Positions 15,260 through 22,618 of a stretch of DNA of 35,624 nt are shown one piece after another. Location: positions 158,902 through 194,525 of the forward strand of contig CACRSC010000005.1 of the NCBI GenBank assembly GCA_902651635.1, read 5' to 3'. A program made the position numbers and the translations under genes. The stretch comes from Mastigamoeba balamuthi (taxonomy: Eukaryota > Evosea > Mastigamoebida > Mastigamoebidae). The notes beneath the pieces are model-generated. The model saw only the letters and a list, made by a program, of their open reading frames with translations, did no database searches and was not told the DNA's origin. Position 1 is the stretch's first letter, and the number at the start of each line of letters is the position of its first letter.

Positions 15260-17262
15260 CACAAAAGAATTATTTAAATAATTATCAAATTTATTCAGGG
15301 ATAAATGATTTGAATGGCTCCGTGTCTTTTACTGGAACAAATGGAAGCAGTAGCACAACCACTGGAGCATTAATAGTGACTGGTGGTTGTGGATTAGGTG
15401 GAAATGCAAATATAGGTGGAAACGTTGTGATAAGTGGAACAGATAATGCCACGAGTTCAAGCACTGGAGCATTAAAAATAAGTGGTGGAGTATTTATGAG
15501 TAAAAATTTAATTGTTGGAACAGCAGGAAGTGATGCAAATATTCAAGTTGATAGATTAATTGCTCGTTATGGATTATTCAGCAATACCACGCAATCGACT
15601 GATATATATTCTGGAACATTTAACGTATCAGGAGGAGTAAGTTTTGGAAAAAACTGCTACATAGGAGGGAACATGGTTGCACTTGGGTCAGGAAAATTTA
15701 GTGTTACAACAAATTCGACTGATTCAACAACAGGAGCACTGACTGTGTTAGGAGGCTGTGGAATTAGCAAGAGTTTGAATGTAGGAGGGCAGACTCAAAC
15801 ATATGGTTTGGGTGTCATTGGAAATTCTGCATTTATGCAAGGAAGCATAATTCAATATCAAACAGATGATGCAACCGATATTTCTTCTGGATGCTTGCAA
15901 GTGAAAGGAGGACAGAGCATTATTAAATCATTATTTGTTGGTGGAAATCTTCATGTATCAGGAACAATCACTGGCTCTATTCCTGCCCCATCATATGGAA
16001 AAGATGACAGCACCTCAACAGATTCAGGAGCCCTTCAAATACTTGGTGGCATCGGAATTGCTGGCAGTGGATATTTTGGAGGCAAGGGCATTTTTCAAAA
16101 TGCGGATGATGCAACCGATATTTCATCAGGAGCACTTCAAATAACTGGTGGAGCATCTATTCAGAAGAAATTGTATACATATCGTTTCAGATGCAATGAA
16201 AATGCAACAATAGGACAGGATTTAACAGTTATTGGTGATATCAATCAATCTGGAACACTATTTCAAAATAAAACTAATGATAGCACAGCAACAGCCTCGG
16301 GGTCTGTTCAGATACTAGGAGGAGCATCAATAAGTAAATCCCTGTATGTTGGGGGAGCAACTCATATTTTATCTAATACTGCCTCGACCTCTGCAGGGAC
16401 TGGGTCACTTACTACTGCTGGAGGTCTTGGAGTTGGCGGAGATGCTTATATTTCTGGATTTATTAGAACAAGTTACCTAAACCCATATAATGCAGGAACT
16501 GGCTCGGTTAATTCTATCCTTGCATATGCTCCCAATATGTTCGGAGGGGCATATAATAATAATATCATAATTGGGACCGGTCCTTCTAATAATGCCTCTT
16601 CAGTGTTTAGTTTCCAAAATGTAGGAGGAGGCGTTTCTGCACTAAATTATGCTGGGATATCAATGTATGGGTCCGGTAATGATTTACGTGTATATAATGA
16701 CAGAGTGCAGGTAACTTCTACTAAAGATGCAACCAGTTACAGCACAGGCGCACTTGTCATTAATGGTGGTGCTGGAATAACGGGGAATACATACATGTAT
16801 AATGATTTAACAGTCGATGGTGACATTAATTGCAACGGCTCCATAAATTTTGTTGGGAAACATCTTTATTATTATCTAAATGGAGACACTACAATAACTT
16901 CGGGCAATCTAATACCATTTTCACTAAATTCTGCATTAGATACTATGACAGGATTTAATGGAACGACACATATATTCACACCCCCCTATGACGGATTTTA
17001 TAATATTTGCGTTAATATGCAAATCAAAACGATGAACCAAGGAACATACTTGATAGTACTATTTAGTAAAAATGATAATACGCTTCAAGATTCGCAAACA
17101 ATGGCACAACAAATGCCAATAGTTAACGCCTCGTATCCATTGACTTTTAATTGCAGTACTTATTTAACTACTTCGAGCACTATGCGGTTCAAATTGTATA
17201 CAGATGATTCCGGAATTACATTTTATACTAATTCATGTGTCAATATTGTTTTCCAAGGATAA
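15220..17262 (+). CDS. Fibre / receptor-binding protein, C-terminal part: GAL/GG repeats and C1q-like tip
   Basis: This frame has no ATG near its beginning and follows directly from the beta-helix part in another frame. It contains ten degenerate repeats of the type S-x-T-G-A-L-x-(I/V)-x-G-G-x-G-(I/V)-x-K-x-L-x-V-G-G, spaced about 35-60 residues; an eleventh lies in the upstream frame. The last 130 residues (FNGTTHIFTPPYDGFYNICV and on) look like a C1q/TNF-like trimeric head. The layout is a trimeric fibre shaft with a globular tip, presumably host recognition. DNA-level repeats such as GATGCAACCGATATTTC at about 15,867 and 16,107 could promote recombination that changes shaft length. Confidence 0.75.
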   Translation: MGNNLLLSGAVSVAQKNYLNNYQIYSGINDLNGSVSFTGTNGSSSTTTGALIVTGGCGLGGNANIGGNVVISGTDNATSSSTGALKISGGVFMSKNLIVGTAGSDANIQVDRLIARYGLFSNTTQSTDIYSGTFNVSGGVSFGKNCYIGGNMVALGSGKFSVTTNSTDSTTGALTVLGGCGISKSLNVGGQTQTYGLGVIGNSAFMQGSIIQYQTDDATDISSGCLQVKGGQSIIKSLFVGGNLHVSGTITGSIPAPSYGKDDSTSTDSGALQILGGIGIAGSGYFGGKGIFQNADDATDISSGALQITGGASIQKKLYTYRFRCNENATIGQDLTVIGDINQSGTLFQNKTNDSTATASGSVQILGGASISKSLYVGGATHILSNTASTSAGTGSLTTAGGLGVGGDAYISGFIRTSYLNPYNAGTGSVNSILAYAPNMFGGAYNNNIIIGTGPSNNASSVFSFQNVGGGVSALNYAGISMYGSGNDLRVYNDRVQVTSTKDATSYSTGALVINGGAGITGNTYMYNDLTVDGDINCNGSINFVGKHLYYYLNGDTTITSGNLIPFSLNSALDTMTGFNGTTHIFTPPYDGFYNICVNMQIKTMNQGTYLIVLFSKNDNTLQDSQTMAQQMPIVNASYPLTFNCSTYLTTSSTMRFKLYTDDSGITFYTNSCVNIVFQG

Positions 17263-17285
17263 TTATATCATATAATATTATAATC

Positions 17286-17838
17286 ATGCAACGAATTAAA
17301 TTAGAGCGAAAGAAAGTCAGTGATATAGTGCGGGAAAATGTGGAACAGAATATTGACCCATTTTTTAAGTGAACTAAAAAGTAAAATGCAAGAGAATAAA
17401 ACTATTAGTGATTTAATGGAAAAGGTCGACAATATTAACAAATTACATGATGAACTGACACAATATAAAAGTGAACTACCAGAGGAACCAGAACAAGAAA
17501 CACCACAACCAGAACCGCAACCAGAACAACCACAAGAAGAGACAGAATCCCCGAGAATTATTAAAAAATTATGTGTAACATCAACAACAGAAAGCGAAAA
17601 AGTATTTGAGAGCGAATGTATCAAAGACAATGAACTTTCAGCATACGAATGCGCTAAGTTTTCATTTGTTCTTGTCAATGATTGTAAGCAAATTTTTATT
17701 AATATTGTTTCTGCTAATACTGATTTTATGTATCAGTCCCATGTTGAAAGCATCGAAAATAACCAAGTAAATTTAATTGTTAATAATCTAACAGGCGAAG
17801 ATGTATTATTTGATATCCAATACATTTCGATATTTTAA
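17286..17838 (+). CDS. Coiled-coil, Pro/Glu-linker protein downstream of fibre, with a frameshift
   Basis: An ATG at 17286 opens a frame (MQRIKLERKKVSDIVRENV) that stops after 28 codons. Just past the T6 run at 17361-17366 a second frame continues with LSELKSKMQENKTISDLMEK, a natural continuation of the same helix. With five T instead of six the two join into one protein of about 183 aa: N-terminal coiled coil, a P/E/Q-rich linker (PEQETPQPEPQPEQPQEE) and a beta-rich C-terminal domain. A start at 17338 is the alternative for an unbroken 166-aa product. Its place after the fibre suggests an attachment or assembly protein. Confidence 0.55.
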
Positions 17839-17844
17839 AAATGT

Positions 17845-17870
17845 TTTTATGATTTTATTAAATCATAAAA
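17845..17870 (+). terminator. Hairpin after the 17286-17838 gene
   Basis: A perfect 11-bp inverted repeat (TTTTATGATTT with AAATCATAAAA, 4-base loop) begins seven bases after the stop. Same type as the hairpins at 2129 and 4814. Confidence 0.5.
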
Positions 17871-17927
17871 GCCAACACAATTTAATAAACAAAAAAAGCG
17901 ATAATGTCACCCATTTTATATTTTAGA

Positions 17928-18188
17928 TTAGTCATCAAAGAACGTGCTATTGAAAATTTTCGATTGAAATTTTTGAACTTTTTCACGTTGTTTACTTCTT
18001 GTTTTTTCTCTGTAACCTCTGAGGAGTGCGTATTCTTCTGCACTTTTACAAACAAGCTCATCAACTGTTCGCACTTCATGGAGCCCTAAATCATTTAATT
18101 TACTTTTTAGTGTTCGTAGTTCTTCCATTAATTTATTATTTTTCTCATTGTTCGCATGTGTATCCAAAACTGTTTTAACTGCTGACAT
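17928..18188 (-). CDS. Small charged helical protein (86 aa)
   Basis: The start at 18188 follows TCTTTATATATAC on the same strand (18186-18201 region), a shortened copy of the viral promoter motif. The protein is an almost continuous charged helix (NNEKNNKLMEELRTLKSKLNDL, then EEYALLRGYREKTRSKQREK) with a basic C-terminal half. No family recognised. Divergent from the zinc-finger gene at 18233. Confidence 0.55.
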   Translation of the reverse strand: MSAVKTVLDTHANNEKNNKLMEELRTLKSKLNDLGLHEVRTVDELVCKSAEEYALLRGYREKTRSKQREKVQKFQSKIFNSTFFDD

Positions 18189-18232
18189 GTATATATAAAG
18201 ATTAGAAAAATATTCATTTCTTTATATATACA
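18189..18232. promoter_or_regulatory. Divergent promoter with motif copies on both strands
   Basis: The 44-bp spacer carries TTTCTTTATAT at 18217-18227 on the plus strand, five bases before the ATG at 18233, and TCTTTATATATAC on the minus strand directly before the ATG at 18188. This is the clearest paired example of the motif. Confidence 0.55.
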
Positions 18233-18493
18233 ATGTCACGAAACCAGAGAGAACGACCCCAATTTATCTGTGAAGAATGCGGAGAAGTATTTCGAACACA
18301 GAATGATTTAAATTCACATATAAGAGGACATATTGCTGACAGAGATTGGGAGAAAGAGCAAAAGGATGCGAGTAAAAATCAAATTAATGTTATCGGAGGG
18401 AACAAATGGATTAATCATGTCAAAAGTGTTCAGAAGGAACATGGAATAAGTTATAAAGAAGCGATGAAGAGAGCCAAGAGCACATATAAATAA
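18233..18493 (+). CDS. C2H2 zinc-finger protein with viral C-terminal motif (86 aa)
   Basis: One classical C2H2 finger is present: residues about 11-33, FICEECGEVFRTQNDLNSHIRGH. The C-terminus (WINHVKSVQKEHGISYKEAM then KRAKSTYK) matches a short HMG/YABBY-like pattern, W-x-x-[HF]-V-K...SYKEA...A..TYK, that I recall from large DNA viruses and their satellites. A finger plus this tail suggests a DNA-binding regulator of viral genes. Promoter motif immediately upstream. Confidence 0.65.
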   Translation: MSRNQRERPQFICEECGEVFRTQNDLNSHIRGHIADRDWEKEQKDASKNQINVIGGNKWINHVKSVQKEHGISYKEAMKRAKSTYK

Positions 18494-18754
18494 TTAATTG
18501 CATCTAAACATTTTCACACCATCATTTTGATCATGACAATATAAAGTTCCTTCTGTTTCAGTTTTGGAAAAATATTTCCCACAAACATAATAATGATAAG
18601 GAGGAATGAACGTGCTGATTATACTAAATTGTGGATTGCCGAAGTGTTGTGCTAAATTAGCAATAAAAAGCAATCTGCTATCTTTGAACCGATATTCAAT
18701 TTTATATAATAATTCTCTGAGAACAAAATCACTGAAAAATGCTTTATGATTCAT
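18494..18754 (-). CDS. Small hypothetical protein, FxxF(I/V)xxE(I/L)xxKI start motif (86 aa)
   Basis: The ATG at 18754 gives MNHKAFFSDFVLRELLYKI, similar to the N-termini of the genes at 12175 and 19212. The upstream in-frame ATG at 18796 would add a hydrophobic stretch I consider untranslated. The rest is unremarkable, with several Tyr, His and Cys residues near the end. The gene abuts the zinc-finger gene tail to tail. Confidence 0.45.
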   Translation of the reverse strand: MNHKAFFSDFVLRELLYKIEYRFKDSRLLFIANLAQHFGNPQFSIISTFIPPYHYYVCGKYFSKTETEGTLYCHDQNDGVKMFRCN

Positions 18755-18798
18755 TATGAAATATAATGATAAGATAATATTTGAAGGAAAACGCAAAA

Positions 18799-19212
18799 TT
18801 ATGGATTTCGTGTAGTTAATAGTGGTAATTGAGGAATTTGATAATTTGTTGCATAATAACTATTATGATTATGATTTCTCATAATAGTCAAAATCTTTTT
18901 ATCCAAAATTAATGTTTTATAATCGAGCCAAACCTTTATTTTGTTTTCATACATTTCTCGATATATTTTAACATTATCAGTAAATGGTGGATATGGATGT
19001 TCCAATAAAAAGATTGTTTCCATATCCAAAGGATAATATTTTCCATGCCACCGTATTTCAAGAACAACAAAGAAAAAGAGATGCATATATTTCTTTTTGT
19101 ATCTCTTATTTTGTTTTCTTCGTTTTCTTCTTTCATATTTATGTTGTTCCTGTATTTTTCTTCTTATTTCATCTGCAATGAATTGACCGAAAACACTATT
19201 TAACACCTCCAT
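18799..19212 (-). CDS. Basic hypothetical protein, last recognised viral gene (137 aa)
   Basis: The N-terminus MEVLNSVFGQFIADEIRRKI resembles those of the genes at 12175 and 18754, suggesting a small paralogous family. A very basic block follows (about residues 25-42, KYERRKRRKQNKRYKKKY), then a hydrophobic/aromatic middle and a His/Asn-rich tail. No known family. It is the last clear gene before the repeats and composition change on the right. Confidence 0.5.
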   Translation of the reverse strand: MEVLNSVFGQFIADEIRRKIQEQHKYERRKRRKQNKRYKKKYMHLFFFVVLEIRWHGKYYPLDMETIFLLEHPYPPFTDNVKIYREMYENKIKVWLDYKTLILDKKILTIMRNHNHNSYYATNYQIPQLPLLTTRNP

Positions 19213-19369
19213 ATAAATAATAATGAGAAGATTGGTTTTAGGCCAAAACGCACCAGAGGGCCCAGAGTTGAACCGCGAATCAACAGGACCAGCGACGGAC
19301 GGTATACGACTACGCTAATGAGGAGGATTGAGAAGATAAAGGATGCGAAGAGAATTTAAGGCGACCTGC
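19213..19369. other. Non-coding spacer with an imperfect hairpin
   Basis: No convincing ORF. At 19259-19290 GGCCC and GTTGA pair with TCAAC and GGACC around an 8-base loop, with small internal mismatches. A-box- and B-box-like words occur on the minus strand, but the sequence does not fold as a tRNA. Confidence 0.3.
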
Positions 19370-19630
19370 GGTTTCAAACTGGGTGTTAGGCTCAGGTAAA
19401 CTCTTAATAAAAAAGATTTTCTTTGGCTGAAAAAAAGAAACCTCACTTTTTACAACCGCTTTTAGGACCCCTCTAAATTTGTACGGAGATTTTGCTATTT
19501 GGTTTCAAACTGGGTGTTAGACTCAGTTGATTCTTTATAAAAAAAGATTTTCTTGGGCTGAAAAAAAGAAACCTCACTTTTCGCAACCTCTCTTTTGGAC
19601 CCCTCTAATTTTGTACGAAGATATTTCTAT
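19370..19630. repeat. 131-bp tandem direct repeat near the right end of the element
   Basis: Two consecutive copies begin at 19370 and 19501 with GGTTTCAAACTGGGTGTTAG. They share blocks such as GGCTGAAAAAAAGAAACCTC and GGACCCCTCTAA, with scattered substitutions and small indels. They contain no ORF. Their position beyond the last viral gene suggests a terminal repeat region. Confidence 0.75.
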
Positions 19631-19793
19631 TTAGTATTTATTATAATATATGTGTTAGTAATCTAGGAGTTATAGTATTTTAAGAAGAAAATAAAAGATA
19701 TTTTAGAGTGGAGATACAGAGGGTAAGCTAGAATGGCTACTATAGAAATTTCTAAAAAGAGATACTTCTATTGGAAACTGTAGTAGCTACTTT

Positions 19794-19888
19794 GGGCGGA
19801 TGGACTCGTCCGCCCACTGTTGGCGTAAGCCAATAGAGTCGAAGACTGGATACCCCGTAGGGGCCCGAGAGCCTCCGGCTCTCGGCCC
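19794..19888. other. Cluster of four strong hairpins at the composition boundary
   Basis: In 95 bases there are GGGCGGA/TCCGCCC (19794-19815), TTGGC-GTAA-GCCAA with a GNRA loop (19820-19833), CCCC-GTA-GGGG (19853-19863) and CCGAGAGCC-TCC-GGCTCTCGG (19865-19885). All stems are perfect. The cluster could be a structured RNA, an end structure of the element or a host 3' regulatory region. I do not recognise a ribozyme or riboswitch core. Confidence 0.55.
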
Positions 19889-19937
19889 ACCACCCCCCCC
19901 TCAACACACATTGCTGGGGTAGCCACAGACTGGCATT

Positions 19938-20006
19938 ACACAGATTTTTCCGGTTCCCTCACTGGTAGCGGAAGGAGTGTTAACCTTCACACAGATTTTT
20001 CCGGTT
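19938..20006. repeat. 18-bp exact direct repeat, 51 bp apart
   Basis: ACACAGATTTTTCCGGTT occurs at 19938-19955 and again at 19989-20006. It lies just on the host side of the composition change. Confidence 0.7.
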
Positions 20007-20094
20007 GTGCTCGTGGAAGATACACATATCTCAGCCCTTCGATGTCAGACAGGAGCAAATCTGTGGAAATTTTTTTTCTTTCGAGGGCTGCACA

Positions 20095-20580
20095 ATGGTA
20101 CACCGTGCAGTACTTACAGCAATCAGGGGCCGTGTGATCTGCGCTTCTGCCCTGATATTATCTGTGGCGCACACGCAGTATGTTGCCTCGCAGGTTTGCA
20201 ACCCCGCCAAGAAAGGATATTCGAATCAATTGTGTCTGAGAGTCTTTGCGTACAGCTTGACTCACAAACCCCCGCCTACAACCTCGCTCTGTGGCGCGCA
20301 ACGGACGAGCACGCGGGCACGTACCAGGACGAGGACACGGGGAGGGCACGGACCACGACGAGGACACGGAGGAGGGCACGTGCAAGGGCGGTGCTGGGGG
20401 AACTGTTGGCGCCGACAGCGTGGCCGAGCCCGTGGGCGACGACGTCCTGCCGCCGTTCGACCCACCGGAGGTCGTCGAGCAAGTGCAGACGTACTTCCCT
20501 TATCCCCCCAGGTGACTCCGGCAGAGGATTACCCCGCGTTCCAGCCCCCGAAGGTCAGCACCCCCGACTTCTTCTTTTAA
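20095..20580 (+). CDS. Doubtful spliced ORF, possible secreted protein
   Basis: From an ATG at 20095 the frame reads MVHRAVLTAIRGRVICASAL then ILSVAHTQYVAS, which could be a signal peptide followed by a Cys-containing segment. From about 20,285 the DNA becomes GC-rich with a GACGAGGACACGG-type repeat. In another frame it reads an acidic DHDEDTEEGT stretch, DDVLPPFDPPEVVEQVQTYF, and after a C run TPAEDYPAFQPPK. No single frame spans the region, so either an intron or an indel in the C6 run near 20,508 is needed. I cannot fix the structure or name the product. Confidence 0.25.
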   Translation: MVHRAVLTAIRGRVICASALILSVAHTQYVASQVCNPAKKGYSNQLCLRVFAYSLTHKPPPTTSLCGAQRTSTRARTRTRTRGGHGPRRGHGGGHVQGRCWGNCWRRQRGRARGRRRPAAVRPTGGRRASADVLPLSPQVTPAEDYPAFQPPKVSTPDFFF

Positions 20581-20648
20581 GAATGAGTCACTCGGATTCA
20601 GTTCGCAGTGCGTCTCGTAACAAGGGTCTCTATGGTACATTTGCGCGC

Positions 20649-22227
20649 TCACTTGCTGCAGATCATGTCAAAGTTGAAGTCGAGGGCCCTCGAGTAGCCC
20701 TTCTTGATCTCGGAGAGCGGGCACCAGACGTCGGTGCACCCGACCTGCGCCAGCACCACGGGCGACTCGTTGTGCAGCACCTGCACCAGCGGCTCGCCGT
20801 CCTTGGACGTCGCCAGCACGAAGAACACGTTGGTGGCCATCTTGCCGATCTGCGACATGCGCCAGACCCTCGCGTCCATCTGCTCCTGCGTCATCGACGC
20901 CGTCAGCGGCACCTCGTCGCGGTACAGCCCCAGCAGCGCCAGCAGCGGCACGACCGTCTCGCAGTGCGCGAACCGCAGGCGGGCGCGCACAGGGCTGCCG
21001 GCCGCGAGCTCGTCGAGGTGCTTGACGATCGACTGCAGCAGCGGCGCGGCGATGTGGTACGAGAGCGGCACGCCGTAGCCGCTCATGAGGTACTTCTCGA
21101 GGTCCTCGGCGAACTCGAGGGCCTTGGCGTCGGCCTCGTCGAAGAGGCTGCACCAGCCGCTGGCGGCCTCGTCGTCGCCGTAGACGAGCGTGTCGAAGAC
21201 GCAGAGGTCCCACATGGTCTGCACGCGGTCCTTCTTGAGCAGGTGCTTGACCGAGATGCCCGTCTTGGCGCTGAGCTTGGGCGCGACGGCGGCGTAGGCC
21301 CTGTCCTGGTACGCGCGCAGCTCGGCGTTGAGCGTCGCGTTGCCGACGACGTCGCGCAGGTACGCCGCGCACTTGTCGAAGAAGCGCAGCTCCTTCCCGA
21401 TGGCGTCCTCGCTGACGCCCCACGTCATCTTCTTCAGCCCGTCCGCCTTGATCGCCCCGAGCCCGAACGCGATGCTCGACTGGCACGTCCTGGGCTTCTG
21501 TGGTGGCGTTGGCATCGAATACCAGAGGCTTGGAAAATGAAAGTTGTATTCACTTTCATTCAAGTCCGATAATTCATAGGCTAATTCGAAATAGCGGGGT
21601 GGCACCGATTCGCGCATCGACACCTCAGATGACGGAGTAGGTCTGCGGGTGTTGTGCTTTCAATTTGGGCGCGAGAGTGGGTGTACGGTGCGCTGGTTTC
21701 TTTTTATGGGAGTATGTTTGATGGCTTAATATTTGTGAATTTAAAGTGTAAGGCGAAATACAAGTGATTTGGGGGCAGCAACGCACGTAGGTAGCCGAGG
21801 AGACGACGGAGTTGGGGTTGTAGGGCAGCAGCACGCTGGCGTACTGCTCGGTGACGCGCGAGCCGATGCCGACGAGCTCCTGGGTGCCGCGCTCGACGAG
21901 GACGCCCTCGAGCTCGGGGTCGTAGCGCTCGTCTGCCCGCCACTTGCGCATCCACTTGAGGCTCAGCTCGTCGCTGTGCTCCTCGAGGTACTCGCCCAGC
22001 TTCCGGATGTGCTTGATCGTCCCCGACGTGGGGTAGCGCGAGCCGTGGCGGCCCACGGAGCTCAGGCCGACGACCGTGTAGCCCGTGGGCGCACGAGAGG
22101 CGGGGATGCGGCCTGGCGAGTACGGGGTGCCCGTCGCAAAGTGGCCCGTCAGGTCCGTGTGGTCCTTCTTGGCTGCTGCCAGCGGGGCGGCCGCCAGGGC
22201 CACGAGAACGAGCAGGGCGGGCAGCAT
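20649..22227 (-). CDS. Secreted histidine acid phosphatase, MINPP/phytase type (2 exons, 429 aa)
   Basis: Exons 21787-22227 and 20649-21497 are joined in phase 0 across a 289-nt intron (GTGCGT donor, CACAG acceptor). An N-terminal signal peptide (MLPALLVLVALAAAPLAAA) precedes the catalytic RHGSRYP motif at 60-66. The splice restores TYKPRTCQSSIAFGLGAI, matching the family's conserved T-x-K-x-R-T-x-x-S-x-x-A-F-x-x-G-L block. The proton-donor motif is AHCETVVPL, with HCE (325-327) in place of the usual HAE. Enzymes of this family remove phosphates from inositol polyphosphates such as phytate. Length is slightly short of animal MINPP1. No ER-retention signal is seen at the C-terminus. Confidence 0.85.
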
Positions 22228-22589
22228 TCCGCTGTGTGTGGGGGTTCAGAGACGATGTTCTTAGTGTTCTTAGCAATGAGAGAAAAGGTGCGTCACTGCC
22301 TGGCGGAGATCTAGGGCGCGTACGAGGCGGGGAATCTCGCGGTTAGGAATTTCTCCGGAAGCGGTTGAGAAAGAGGCAGGAACGGGATACGTATCTACTG
22401 AGAAGATACCAGCCAGAGATCACCGGCCACTCGCCACTGGCTGACCGTCGTCCGCCAGCCCCCTGTTGCCCACGCCCACCCACCGGGCTCCGGTGGGTTC
22501 TCAACCGGTACACACTTTCCTAACCCGCAGAAAAAGCGGTGCGTACCCCCAAGCACAGTTTGTTGTGTTCTGCTCGTTTTTTGTTCGGT
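22228..22589. other. Spacer between MINPP-type phosphatase and Ku80, no gene seen
   Basis: Upstream region of the phosphatase gene and 3' flank of Ku80. Frames across it are shadows or random; I see no conserved protein segment. Confidence 0.4.
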
Positions 22590-22595
22590 TTTATT
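22590..22595 (-). promoter_or_regulatory. Polyadenylation signal AATAAA of Ku80
   Basis: AATAAA on the minus strand, 24 bases after the Ku80 stop codon. Confidence 0.55.
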
Positions 22596-22618
22596 TGTTC
22601 TATGGCCCCGGGGGCCTC

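Larger units (their letters stand above)
1..19790. mobile_element. Integrated polinton-like virus / Mavirus-type virophage (left end outside window)
   Basis: This stretch is AT-rich, intronless and tightly packed on both strands, whereas the DNA from about 19,800 onward is GC-rich and intron-bearing. It contains the diagnostic gene set of Polintons, polinton-like viruses and Mavirus-type virophages: capsid protein, adenain-like protease, FtsK/A32 packaging ATPase, B-family-like polymerase, SF3 helicase and an RVE integrase. I did not recognise a single-jelly-roll penton protein; it may lie left of the window or be too divergent. The right limit is approximate: the last viral gene starts at 19,212, a tandem repeat follows, and composition changes near 19,790. 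No terminal inverted repeat can be tested because the left end is missing. The core genes are open, but the fibre locus and one zinc-ribbon gene carry single-base lesions. Confidence 0.9.

Noticed and set aside
19254-19325. Possible tRNA on the minus strand, with A-box- and B-box-like words at normal spacing
   Set aside because: The D and anticodon arms do not pair and the T-arm region instead forms a long hairpin (19259-19290). Not a tRNA by folding.
20668-21486. Long Arg/Ala-rich frames opposite or beside the phosphatase gene
   Set aside because: Typical GC-driven shadow frames; the phosphatase frame alone carries family motifs.
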